Positions 34,871 through 48,300 of a DNA stretch of 64,000 bases are shown here, one piece after another. The DNA comes from Dastarcus helophoroides (lineage: Eukaryota > Arthropoda > Insecta > Coleoptera > Bothrideridae). How positions within the stretch are numbered: position 1 is the first letter of the stretch; every line of letters starts with the position of its first letter. The position numbers were made by a program, and so were the translations under genes. The stretch spans positions 7,502,001-7,566,000 of the forward strand of contig CM053329.1 in NCBI GenBank assembly GCA_028583605.1. The letters run 5' to 3'. The notes below the pieces were generated by a model, which ran no database searches, was not told the DNA's origin, and saw nothing but the letters and a program-made list of their open reading frames with translations.

Positions 34871-36180
34871 GCAGGTTAATATTTAAAAAAAATATGTGGT
34901 TGCAAAAAATCTATTTTTTTGTACTTTTGCATTGATAAAATCTCTAAAATCAAATCTCTGTGTGCTAAGTTAGTACTAAAAAGAACTTAACTGCAAAAGA
35001 AGTCATGAATTACAGGAAAAATTGAGTTCAGACTTGAAATTTCAGTTTTTTTTTCAATTTTAAAGTCGAAATTTCGAGTTTCAGTCTAAAATTTTTGCTT
35101 TATTATTATCTTGTTATTTTTATTTTTGTAAATTTCCATTTTGTTATTTATTTTGTTTTGTTCTTGAAAGGTGTACTGAGCAATTTAAATTTTTCTACAA
35201 AATTTCAACTTTCGACGTAAATTTTTTAGATTGCATCTTTAATCTTCCTGGATTAAACCCAAATTATTAAAACATTTTTTAATTTTTTTCTAAAAATTTC
35301 GACATTAGTAACAAGTTTATTCCTTTTGTTATAATTTTGGTCGTAGTCACCATTTCTACATGTTTTACAAATATCTCTATTATCTGTTTCTGTTTTCGTT
35401 ATTTCGCTAGAAATATTGACTATAATTTCTAAATTTGAAAGTTACAATCGAAATACAAAAAAATTCAATACTTATAACTCGACATTTTCAAATAAAAATG
35501 GAAGTTTTAAATAAAATGTTCACATTTGTAGAAAAAGGTACAATTTTGAAAAAAAACACGAAATTTATAAAAAAAAAACATTTGTCTTAAACTCCAAATT
35601 TTAAAAAAAGAATATCGTTCCTAGATTAAAGCTGAGACTAGAAAAAATTCCATAGTAAATAAAATCGAGTTTTAAAAACCCCTTTCCAAAAAAAACCCAA
35701 ATTTTGGGTCTGCAATTGAACTTTTAAAAAAAAATAAAGTTGAAATACACTAGGAATTTTCATTCTACGCAGTAAGGGTTCAAATGTCAATTACCAGGAA
35801 TTTTCCAGAAACAAGTTTTAAAAAATTTAATATTAAATAATAATTTTCTATTTAAACAGTTTAAATTCGAAATTTTGAAAAAAATATTCAACTTTCTCGA
35901 AAAAATCGACATTTTGAGGCAAACTTGATAATATTTCAATTAAAAAAAATATTAGAAGAATCCAAGTACAGCGTTTAAATTCGAAATAGAAGAAAAAACT
36001 CATAAACTTTCGAATTTGTATTCCCAACTTCGAGAAAAATGTCGACATGACAGAACAAAACAAAATAGGTAGACAAAGTTGAAATTTTGGATTTAAAATC
36101 GAAAAAAAAGACGGTAAAATGTGAAGAACTTTTCAATTTGAACGTAGAAATATTGAAAAAACTACATTATGGAGGAAGTA
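34871..36180. repeat. AT-rich degenerate repeat tract
   Basis: TTTCGAAATTT-type units on both strands (for example 35040-35100 and 35860-36010). It lies between a LINE remnant and the last exon of the CAP gene. Confidence 0.65.
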
Positions 36181-36215
36181 AAAGACATCAATTTGTGTGG
36201 TATAATTTTTTAATA

Positions 36216-36221
36216 TTTATT
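36216..36221 (-). terminator. Candidate poly(A) signal of the CAP gene
   Basis: AATAAA on the - strand (TTTATT on top) about 25 bases after the stop codon, implying a very short 3' UTR. Downstream sequence on the - strand is A/T-rich with GT-rich bases. Confidence 0.45.
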
Positions 36222-36244
36222 TGTATATTTCTTCATAAATATGT

Positions 36245-36320
36245 TTAATAATCATCGTCGCATAAGTTATCACATCCATGACCTGCGGTGTGGTAGGGCT
36301 GCTCACCTTGAATGTTTCCT
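36245..36320 (-). CDS. CAP gene exon 6 (terminal)
   Basis: The acceptor ATTTTTCAG lies above 36320. The first base completes the Pro codon of exon 5, then GNIQGEQPYHTAGHGCDNLC and a short acidic end lead to TAA at 36245-36247. GN-x-x-G-x-x-PY-x-x-G-x-x-C is the family's C-terminal signature. Confidence 0.92.
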
Positions 36321-39300
36321 CTGAAAAATTTTATTTGTGATATATTTTTATTACAGTATATGTATAAATAAATTTGAAAAAATTACACCAAATAATGTGC
36401 ATAATTTGTTACAAATTTTGTATTTTAAGTTAGAATAACAATAAAGAAGTTAATGTTATCAACCTTTTTTTTGTTTTAAAAAAAGTATAGGAAAAACGTT
36501 TTTGTCAAACAAAGTATACTTTGTCGATGAGGTTATAAAGAAAAACTAAAAAAAGATTTATCTAGATTTTATGGAATTTTCATATTTATTTGCTATATTT
36601 ATTGGTAATAATTTGCTATAATTATTGGTAATATAGTTTTACGAGTTATAAATATTGAAAATTTCACCGAATAAGGGTTAAAAATAGTAACTAAATAATT
36701 TTATGTTTATTTAAAAATGCATTCCAAAGATGAAATACATTAAATGTACAATACCCCTTCTAACTCGAAATAACGACACTTTTTCCTATAGCTTCTACAA
36801 TTACTGTTGCAGATAGGCATACAATAAGTCTTGCCCATTTTGGAATTAAAATGTAAATCTTTGTATCTGCCTTCCAATCTCCATATGGGGTCAGGAATTC
36901 TTTCCTTTTACCCCTTCATCGCTCTGTTCTTTCTATTAAAAACTTTGTCTCCTCTCGTTGTTTTTTGTTTCTTTTTTCGCCTTTCTAGAGATTCAGACCT
37001 TCCTTGTCTGTATCTCTTCCTTTTTGCAGACTTTACATATCTGCCCTTTTTGTGTCATTCACTGAAAACACCCTTTTCGCCCCTATGGAGCGACTTGTTT
37101 TTCTTTCGCCTACTAATCATTTGGCCGAGCCCCGGGGAAACCATACAAAAACCCGGAGTTAGTAGACTGCTTACTGTCTTCTTGGTTTACTCGACTATCT
37201 TCATTAATTCCTGTATCTTTTCTATGAAGTTGTTAACTTCCTTTGTCGATGCTCCTGAGCTGGAAAATTGCATTATCATATCACATAAGATAATGCTTAC
37301 CTTTGCCCTTCTGTCTTTTTTTTTCCTCCCAGTTTTCGCTGTCTTCTTGTTTCTTTGCCTTTCCGTCTTCTCTTTTTTCTGTCTGGTTTTGGTTGTCTTT
37401 TTGTTTTGCTATATTCGCCCTAGCTTTACTTGCGTAGGAGACTCCCTCGATTCTCTTCGCAGTATTGACTTTGCTGTTTCTGGTTTTCGGTAATGCGGGA
37501 CAACAGCGATAGCTCTCAAGGTGAGCTAATTCGCAGTTGGCGCATTTTGCTGGCTGGGTCTTCGGAAGTTCGCATGTCTTCGTCGCATGCTTTTGCCCGC
37601 ATTTGACGCAGATTGTCCGCGTGGCAATTCTTCTGCGTGTGTCCGTAGCTCTGGTAGTTGAAACACTGCCCGACGTATTTTCTTCTCCTGAGGACCTCTA
37701 CTCCTATATCTAGTCCGCAGCAGGTTTTCATTTCTCGTCTCGGTTTAGCTCAACAAAGACGAACGGGATTATTGTCCTCTCCTTGCTTCTCTTGTACACC
37801 CGAACAACTTTTGTTGGATGAAATCATTTTTCCTTTAAATCAGCTTTAACCTCTTTTTCCTTTAGGAAAGTGGGAATTCCTCTCAGTACTACCTTAAGGT
37901 TTCTTTCCTCTCAAATAGAGTACGTGCGGTACTGAATTTTCTTTTCCTTGAGTTCCTTAACCAGGGCTTGATGATCTTCGGGGCGAGTAGGATAGATTTT
38001 TATTCCATCCTTGCTCGCTTGTGCCTTGGTGTATTCAATTTTCTTCATCTTCATGGTATTCGCGGTTACCGCCCAATTTTTCTGCTCCCGCAGAATAACT
38101 GGAGGTACTTGTCCTTTTCTTTCTCGAGTCCTGTTGTTACTTTTGCTTGGCTTTGCTTGAATAGCCGTAATTTTAAATTATTCTGTCTTCTTGTGCTTTA
38201 CGCGCTTTTTTTTCTTCTCTATACTCTCTGAGTTAACGACGGGATTTTTAATATTTTCTTCGCTTTCTTCTTTATTTTGTGTTGAAATTGAATCTTCCTT
38301 CTCTTCAGCAACCAAGCATTTTGTGTAGCGCTCGAGTTGCCTTTTATTGCCGTCTCTATCAATAAAAGTATTTCCTTTAATGCTTCTAGCGACATATTTT
38401 TAAAATCGTCTTCGGATTTCGAGCTTATTGCCCTTTCGCAGGTCTTCAGCTTTTTTCTTTTCATCGTCGCACAATTCCGTTGGAGAACAAAGGTCTCTGT
38501 TCTTGCACGGTCACTTCACTACACTTTAATCGCACTGCGGTGGCACCAACGATCCGGAGACCAGGACGCACACCAACTCCAACAAAATATAAATATAAAA
38601 GCGTTAGCAATTATACAAGAAAGAACTACGGAATCTACTCAGAGCGGTGGTCTTATTGGCCGTCTTTCTCATGGTGCTCTCTTTTCAATCGTCTCCGGTT
38701 TTACTGCCACTTCACGGAAAAATAAGATATAGCGTGTTACATTACCAATCTTATATTATCTCATTTCTGTAATTAAAGAGCTAAACGTGCCAAAGTTGAA
38801 GATATTTACAACCACAACCATAAGCCATTAGGCCTTCCTGGGATTCATCAGTAGGGTATGGTCGTTGTAAACACTTCCAACTTCAGGCCGCTAGTCACTG
38901 GCATAAGTATTCAAGAGATTTGACTCCTGTCTGTGGCTATGGCTGTAAATATTTTCCAAGTATTGCACATTTAACTGTTTAATTGCTGTTTCATTGGTCC
39001 TTTGTCAAATGGGATGATAGTAAGTCACTCCGAGGACGCTTGTATTGTATTGATGTTGCGATGCAACCCGTGATATAAGTTATTAAGTTACCTCTTTAAG
39101 TGGTTTTGCAAATAGATTCTAATTGCATTATATTCGTATATGTAATGCTTGTAATCTCAGTAAACATATTGATGTTCCACGTTAAATTTGAAAACTCAAT
39201 CTTTTCAAGTTTAAAATTTCAAGATTTTTTTTCGAAATGTGGACATTTTTCTATATCGAAATTAAACTGCTAGTCCAAGATTTGAAAAAACTTGGAAATG

Positions 39301-42300
39301 TAAATTATGAATTGAAAAATCTACAAAAAATTAAAAACTAATTTTTTACAACACTCGAATTTTATCTTTTTTGAAATGTTTGAAAAGTTGGCTAATTGCA
39401 CATTAATAGCAGCCTGGATGCCAGGGTGCCGTTATTTTGAAAATTTTATCAGCGGACAAACATTTTACCTTTGCTGCCTACATTATCAAAAAATGAATGC
39501 AAATAATGTAACTAACATTTCATTTTAATGGTGAATTTAGTTATTTGTGTTATCCAATTCAATTAAAATATGTAAAAATATGCCTAGTTTTTAGAAATAT
39601 GCATTTTTTTTAAATATGCTGTATAACTGTTTGGGGCGTTTCATCCCCTCTATACCATTAAAGTAGATTTAAGTTCAGTTTGTAGTTTTAGATTAAACTT
39701 TGAGAAGCCTAAACTTCTATTTTCTTAAAAGGTGTTTTTCTTCTTTTTGGTGCAGGGAATCAACACCATAACAAGTTATCCAGCAAAGACGAACAAATTC
39801 ATTCGAAAAAAGTATTTAACCGCAGCAAAAAACTTTTAAGAAAAAAGCATATAAAAACTACCTAATCACAAGAAGACAGGGACACATCAGTTGATACAAG
39901 ACTGATTGATACAGATTTTACTAGTTGCACTTTTAAGAATTTTAGATAGCAGTGTCCAAAATTCTGCGGGTAATATCGCTACGATCGGAAGTGTTAAAAC
40001 AACATACCTTTATATCGTCGCCTTGTAAAATTGAGTTAAGACTTAACAAATACTAAGAAGTATAAAGATTGATTTTTAAAAGTATCTACAAGAGGACATG
40101 AGCCAAATGTTATTATTTATTGTTAGTAATAGAGCTAAGCCACGTAACACATAAAATAGTGTTTATAATCCTAAAATAAAAACATCCAATTAAAAAGCAT
40201 AATCCTTAAACAAAAATATCAAAAAATTGTTATGTTTTGTCTTTTGGTTCCAGTTTTAATAAAATAAAATCCGTTGACAAACTTTTTTAAAAGCGCGCTA
40301 GCTCAAGTTTTTGTTTATGTGGGTTAGAACAGTTCACCACCAAAGCGACAATATACACAAATCACCATGGGACAGCTATTCAGCATAAATTCTGACAGAA
40401 ATATGCAAGGAAATAAGAATAGTTCTAGTTGGATGGAACACCTTTCCACATTTCCAGCGGTCATTATTTTGGCTAAAACCTCAAAAACGCAATAAGGAAG
40501 GAATTAAAATTTTATTTTTCAAGTAAAAGAGATGAAAAATAGTAAGAAAAAAATAAGGAAACTAAAGGAGCTTGAAAAATTAAAAGAAAAGACATAGAAA
40601 TAGGAGCAGTCAAACATAAATATATACACATTCTACATATTTGGGTATCTACATCTAATAATAATAATACAATAAATAATTATTGTATTAAATTAAGATT
40701 ATGATTGCAAAAGTTCGTGCCAGATTTTTATTAGACACAATAATTTTTATTTTAAAGTAAAGAGATTTATCAATCAATTATACGAGGTGAGTTCAAAAAA
40801 GTAAGGTGACTATATTTTTATGAAAAAATATTTATTTATTCATCAACAATTAAACTGTCCCCTTCAACGTAATCCCCCCCCCCGATACAATGCACTTTCC
40901 AATCTTCAAAGCACTTCTCATAAGCACTTTTTGGTATAGCTTTGAGCTTCTCTAGCAATGCAGTTTTTATTTCATCAGTCGTTGCCAATCTTCGTCCTTT
41001 CATAGATCTTTTAAGTTTTGGGAACAGGATAAAGTAGCAGGGGGCCAAAATCCGGTGAATTTGGTGGCTGAGGTATGACTGTCGTGTTGTTTTTGGCCAA
41101 AAAACCTCTCACAAGCAACGATGAATGACCAGGTGCATTATCATGATGCAAAAGCCATGAATTATTTTTCGACATTTTCGAACGTTCTTTTCGTATTGCT
41201 TCTCGCAAGCGATGCATAACTTCAAGTTAATACTCCTTATAGACCTTGAGGCAAAAACTTCTGATGCACCACGCCATGGTAGTCCAAAAAACAGTGAGCA
41301 AAACTTTGACATTTAATCGAACTTGGCGTACTTTTTTCGGTCTTGGCTCTCCTAGGTGCTTCCATTGGGATGATTGGGCTTTGGTTTTGACGTCATAACC
41401 ATATATCCATGATTCGTCACCAGTTATGACTCATTTGAACAAATCAGGATCATCACTGACGTCATTCAAGAGCCCCTGAGAGATGCTCATGCTACGGTTT
41501 TTCTTATCAAAATTCAAAATTTTTGGAACAAACTTCGTTGACACGCATTTCATGCCCAAAACATTCAAAAAAATTGCATGACCCGAGCCGACTGATATGT
41601 CTACATCCTCAGCAACTTCTCTTATGGTAATCTGAAGATTTCTAAAAACAAATTTCTTCACAGCTTCGACGATATCTTCTGTTGTTGATGTGCTGGGGCG
41701 TCCAGAGTGAGGCTCATCGTTGACTTCTTCTCGGCCACCTTGGAAGAGTTTATACCAGTTGTAAACATTTTTTTTTTACTTAGAGCAGACTCACCGTACG
41801 CCACTATCAACATTTCAAGTGTTTTAGAGCACTTGATTCCATTTTTCACACAAAATTTGATGCAAATTCCTTGTTCATTTTTTATAATAATAGAAAATCG
41901 CCGAACACAACAAAACAAGTCTAACATTTTTATCTGTCAAAAACAAACTAAGTATGCTATGTACTTGAAACTGTGAACAATATATTTGAAACGTGTGTAC
42001 CAACACAACAACAACAAAAAATTGATAATCGAATATACGTTGCCCGCGAAACTTAAAAAGTCACCTTACCTTTTGAAGACACCTTTCTTTTCCACGATGG
42101 TTTTTCAACGATTTACAAATTTTTGTGTGCCATTCTTATAAAACAAGGTCGGCTTCTTGTCAAAAATTTCTGCAAGGTGGTCTTCGACATCTTGTACAGA
42201 ACTAAGTCGTTTGCCATTTAAACAGATTTGTAAAGAGTAAAACAAATGAAAGTCTTAAGGTGCAATATCAAGCGAGTATGGAGGATGCTGCAGGACTTTC

Positions 42301-45300
42301 CATTTTGACTCCTTCATTTTTTGCAGCGTCTGTTGAACCACGTGGTGCCTTGCATTGACATGGTGAAAGATGGCACCCTTTCTTCTGTTGGACAAAACTT
42401 CATGAATAGTAGCATCAAGACTGGCTAATTCTTGACAGTATATGTCTGCTGTTATAGTTTCTACGCGCCGCAGAATGGGAAAATAAATGATCCGCCTGCA
42501 GTTCCACTAAACATGCAGCAAAAGCTTCATTGGATGCAAACCAGCGTTTGCGACAAGATTTGTTGCGTTTTCGCTGCAAAGGATCCACTTTTCATCACCT
42601 GTTACTAATCGATCCAAAATGGTTCATTTTCGTTCCTCTCCTGAAGTGAAAAATTCACGTTCATCTGGTCCAATTGGTTTCTTTCAATGGTTTCTTTTAA
42701 CGAAATAATGCGCTACCCAGATTTTAAGCTTGGAGATATAGCCAAGCTTTTTGAAATGCCGAAACGCGAAGAACTTGTTAATGTATAGTCTTTCAGCTAT
42801 GTCCTCAGTAGTAATTCTTGCATGTATCTTCTCTGAATATGCATAACGTTGTCATCGACGAGTTTAGGAGGTGGACTAGAGCGAGCTTCAACTTTCGGTG
42901 AAAAATTGCCCTGCAGAAAACGTCCGAACCACTTTTTGACAGTTCTCAGAGCAGTAGCATGGTCTAAGTAAACAATTCGAAAACTCAGGTCCTTTCCAAA
43001 TTCATACAGCATTACATGCCGTAAACGAACTTTTTCTTCTCCTATTTCGATGGACCTACTGCACAAGTACGCAAACGAATATCATTTAACAAATCGAATG
43101 ACACTCACACGCATCAACAGAAGGGCGTTATTTCTTGTAAGCAGCGTGACCTATAAAATCTGGAGGAAACTTTTGCAATCATCAATATTTATATTTGGTT
43201 CAATTTCTCTATCATTTTTGGTTCACACTTTAATATTTTTTAGTTGTTTTTTTGAAGCGTTGTAGTTTTAAGGTGGTCGCTATGTTGGGGTTTACCCAAA
43301 GTTTAGACCACTGTACTGGGAGCTTCGTCCCCTCTATAGCTTTAAAGTAGATTTGAGTTTTGTTTATAGTTTTAGATATTCATTTTTAACCTACAATGAG
43401 TAGAGTAAACTTCTATACTCTTTTCATTGGCTTAAGTCATTTCAAGAAAGTCATTCTTTACATATGCTAAATATGTAGATAAGAATATGTAACTTATAAT
43501 CCGCATTCTGCTTAGTGCCACTCGTAATTAAAAATTATTTTAATATACTTACGGAGGCCCATAATTACAAACGTATAATTGGGTTGTCCAGATATCTTCA
43601 TTAAAGCAAGAGAATCCACATCCCACATGTGTTGTATTTGCCCAAATGATCTACAAAAATTTAAAACATTAAACTACAGGCACAGGACAGAATAAAAATT
43701 ACTAGTGAAGGTGTATAATAAATAAAAATTAAATTAAATTATTCTTAAATTAAAAAGTTTACTTTTAAATTTGATTTTCCACATTTTTGGGTGATAATTC
43801 CGAAGTATATAGAGTCAATTTTTTTCGCAAATCTTAAATTGTTCAACTTTTCATATAAATTTTTAACATTCTCGAAAACTGCAAGGAATAGCGATTGCAT
43901 ATTCAAGCGTAAAGTAAAAAGATGACCAAAATGCTGAGAACATTTTGAACAAAGAAATTTTTAAATATATTTTCAAAGTACTAGATTAGATAGACATATT
44001 ATATTTTATTTCGGATAATAATTCGAGAGAAAATGTTAAATATTTTAGAAAAATTCTAAATTTTCAGTCATTATGAAAATTTCAGAAAAATAATTGATTT
44101 ATTTAAAAATATTATCAAAACTGTTTTAAATTTATTATACATTTAGAAATTTTGAACAAAAAGAAGCGTGTTCGATATTTTACCTCAATTAGAAAAATCT
44201 GAAACTAAACCAAATGTTTAAATTTAAATATTTGAGAATTTTTTTCAATTCTACTAAGTTTTTCTAGAATTTCGAAAGTTTGAAATTTGTAAACTTAAAA
44301 ATTCGAAAACGTTTTTTAAATTTTATGCTTTAAGTTGAAAATCACAAATTTCCAAGAAAGCTTAATTTTTAAAAATGAACAGAATTTCGACTTTAACTTT
44401 GAAATGTCGTCCTAAAACTCTAAATGTTCCATATTTAATTACAACATTTTATTTTTTAATTACGAATTTTTCTTGAAATTTTACTGCTAAAAACGGTATT
44501 TTCGGGAATAAATTGATTGAAATTTTGATAAATAATGTTATGAAAGTTTAATAACTTAAAGTTATTTTTTTAATAGATTCAGTTTTTTCGAAATGTTAAT
44601 TTCAGTCACAAAATTTATATAAAAAATTCTTTAATTTTCGCATTTAAAATTTTCCAGTTAAATGAGAGATTTTTAAAAAATAATAATTTTAATAAAGAAA
44701 ATTTAGAAATTTGATTAAAACAATTCTTAAAATTTCAAGCTTTCTCTCATAAGAGAGATGTCGAAATTATTTTCGAAATTATTTTCGACATTTAGTTTCG
44801 TAAGATTCATCTCTTCCAATTCAAATTTTCATTGAAATTTTGAAATTAAAATATGTATTGTCGATTAATTTTATAGGTAGATTAAGCTTTTTCGAAATAT
44901 TTATTATTTTAGACTTAAAATTTATTTAGCGAATTCCCGATAACAACAATTTTAAGTTGAAATTTGAAATGTTGAAGTATTTGAAAAAAATCAACATTTA
45001 TAAAAACAAATTCAAATTTTAAGACGTTATTAATTATCAAACTAAATTGGAATACTAAAAAAAAAAATTCCACAAATTTGGATCAGATTTAGATTAGATT
45101 ATATATGGGTCATTTCGTGTTTCTCTTCGTCCACCCCGCACCTCGACCTAAGGCAATTTTTTGTGCATCCTCTGGAGGTTCAAACTCTTGTAGAAATTTA
45201 TTATCGACCTGGGATTGAGTTTTTCCACATCTGAGGGGTCTAAGGACGCCCATCCGAGTTGGACATGCCTTTTGCGTGCAAGTGCATCGCACTTGCATAA

Positions 45301-48300
45301 TCGCACTTGCATAGCACATGTTCTGCAGTCTCCACAGTTTCTGCGCAAAAGCGACATAGGTCTGTTTCAGCTTGACCCATTTTGATAACGAAGGCTTCCA
45401 CGGCCAGAGTCGGTAAAGGATATACTTCTTCCGGGATTGGACCGTGTCAAAGAACTACTAAAAGGGTTCGACGTTTCGCCCGCCATCGTAGGGGTGGGCA
45501 ACCATCGTAGGAGGGGGAGCTTCTTTAAGCACAAGGAAAAGAAACAATAAATAAAAAGGAAAATAAAAGGGAATATGCAAAAATGAAAGAATGAAAAGGC
45601 CAATTTCAAAACATCAGAGTACGTTAACTCAGGATGTCCACCATACCAGAGGCGAAACTCTTCTGAATTGAAAATTGGTACAAAGAATAAAAAAATTCTT
45701 TGACACGGTCCAATCCTGTATTGACCCATTTTCTTGAGGTGGTACCTCATAGGGCAATGTCCTGTTAAACGGTCGGTTAGGATGCTCAATTTGGATTTGC
45801 TGAGTTCTAAGTAGACCTTGTCTTTCAAGCGTTCCAAATATGAATCTTTTCGCCTGTCGTGTCCTGGATATGATTTCCAGTGGAAAATTCTTCACTTTGC
45901 TTCCAATTTTTTGACCTCATTGTTGATTTGACTTTTATAAAAACCAAAAGCCGGTTCAGGTCCAAAAAATGACGATGCAGATCCTTCTCTAGCGAGTTGG
46001 TTCGCAGCTTTATTCCCTTGTATTCCTTTGTGCCCTGGCACCCACTTAAGGCTGAGTCTATTGTGTTTAGCCAGTCGCTTTAGAGTTTGTTGATAATCCC
46101 AAACTAGTTTGGATTTCAGAGTTAATGTAGATCTTTGTTCCTTTCAGGTTTCTTCGAAGACGTTCGTAGGCGCAGAGTTCTATTGTATGTATTTCAGTTT
46201 GAAAGAGAGTTGTTAGGGCCATAAATTCGCACTCCAGTTACAGTGCTGTCTTTGATTCATCTGTAAACCAGATGGATATTTTGTTTTTTTTTTTGAAGTA
46301 CTGATTGAAGCGTCAATGTGGCTACCTAAGTCCACCTCAAAGGAATGATCAAATTTCTACCTGGGTTGCATATAATCACCGATTCCACAAATTTATTTGT
46401 TGTGTTTTGGCAATATTGCAAATAGTCGACTTTTTGCTTGAAACTTCAGGTTTTGGCTTGAGTTTTCGAAATGAAAGTCAAAATTTCGAAATGAAAGTCA
46501 AAATTTCGAGAAGTATTCTTTAATAACTAAAACTATGAGTTTGACTCGAAACTTACACTTTTATATAAAATGTAGACTTTTTCTCTCGAAATTTCGATTT
46601 TTTTGAAAATTGTGCTTAAAAAGTCAACGATCTCATGGTTAAACTCGAAATTAAAAAAAAACATCTGCAACTTTGCTAAAACGTTGGCCTAAAATTTGAA
46701 GATTCCGCTTTTTCCTCGAAATCTTGTGAGTTTTAGGATCTCGTTACATTTTACGAAGATAATTTTTTGTCTTAAGATTACCAATTTAAGCTTAATAAGA
46801 CTTCACCATGAAGAATTTAACTTATTTCTCAAAATTTCGCCGCTTATCTTAATAATGGATATTTTCTAAAGGTCACAGTGGGACGGGAGGGAATGGGCTT
46901 GTCCCTTACTCAGGCAATCAAGAAATTTCAAGTTTTTTCTTAAAATTTCAACTTTTTTTCTGAAATTGCGACTAAATTTCACTCGCCTAGGGAAATTTCA
47001 AATTTTTACTAAATTTCGACTTTTTTTCTCGAAATTTTGATCAATTTCAAGATGTGGATCTTTTTTCCGGTATTTTCATTTTCTTAGAACTATTTTGGGT
47101 TTCCGAAACTCTTCGATTTTTACCTCGAAAATCGTATTTTTTTCCGAAAATTTCGCTACTTTTGAAATTTTTGAAAAATGTCAACTTTTTCCAAAACTGT
47201 TCTATTTAATTATAATTCGTCTTTTTCTAAATTACCACTTTATACTCAAAATTCTACTTTTTCCTCCCAAAATTGGACTGTATTGGAAATTTTGAATATT
47301 TTACAGAGAATTCGGCCTTTTTTGACTCTCCGGAAATTTCAACCTATTTTTCAAAATTTGTCTTATTCTCAAACTTTCAAATTGAGCTTATTTTTATCCA
47401 AAATTTGACTTTTTCTTAATATTTGTTTATTTGTCTAAAACTTTGACAAAAATATAGAAATTTTGACAATAAAATTTTTACAAAATCTAGAGAAAAATAC
47501 TTCTTGTAAATTTCGAGGTTGTCAAAATTTAAATGAAAATAAAAATTGTCAGAGAATTTTTTTTAAAACTAGTTTTCTTCTTCAAATGCGATTTACTCTG
47601 GAAATTGCAACTTTTATCACAACATTTTCTAAGTAAGTCCCTGTGAAAAAGTCAACATCCAACATCGGGTACATCCCAAATGTGTACCTTGTAGTAGAGT
47701 CCATTTCAGATAAATCTGCACCATAGTAGGCACTAAACTTCTGATTTTGTAGTGGCAACCGCAAGAGCTAGTAATATTTAGACATGGTCGTGTGGTAGAG
47801 CTGTGACATTTCTAAATGATGTTCTGTGTTCTTAAAATCCTAACCCAAACGCTATTAAATATTTTGATTTGTAGTCGGTTGTTTTAAGTGTAATTTTATA
47901 TACTTTATGCCAATTTTTAATGAAAATTATTAAATTGTTAATAATGGTAGGGAAAATAAAATGAAAAACATTTAGTCTGATTTTTTCCGCCAAACAACTC
48001 CAGAGATATAGGCAACTCGTTAATCATCGAAATATATTATGCGTGAAGACACTTTTAGATCTGGTGATTTTTTATTAACTTATCTAAAGGTTGATTTAAT
48101 GCTTCACAGTTACGTATATTTATCTGAAATGGGCTATAAAGGCACGTTCCCGGATTTCGATGTTTATACGCCTCGGCCACAATTTACATAATCGTCCAGG
48201 AATCTATTGCTTTTACCATTAAATACATAATATACTAATCTCAGGAATTATTCAAAAATAATTATAAAGCGCATGTCATTTTCTGTGGTTTTAATCTATT

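Noticed and set aside
36831..37493. 220-codon hydrophobic + strand frame resembling a membrane protein
   Set aside because: It is the complement of the Lys/Glu-rich end of the LINE ORF1; motif evidence is on the - strand.
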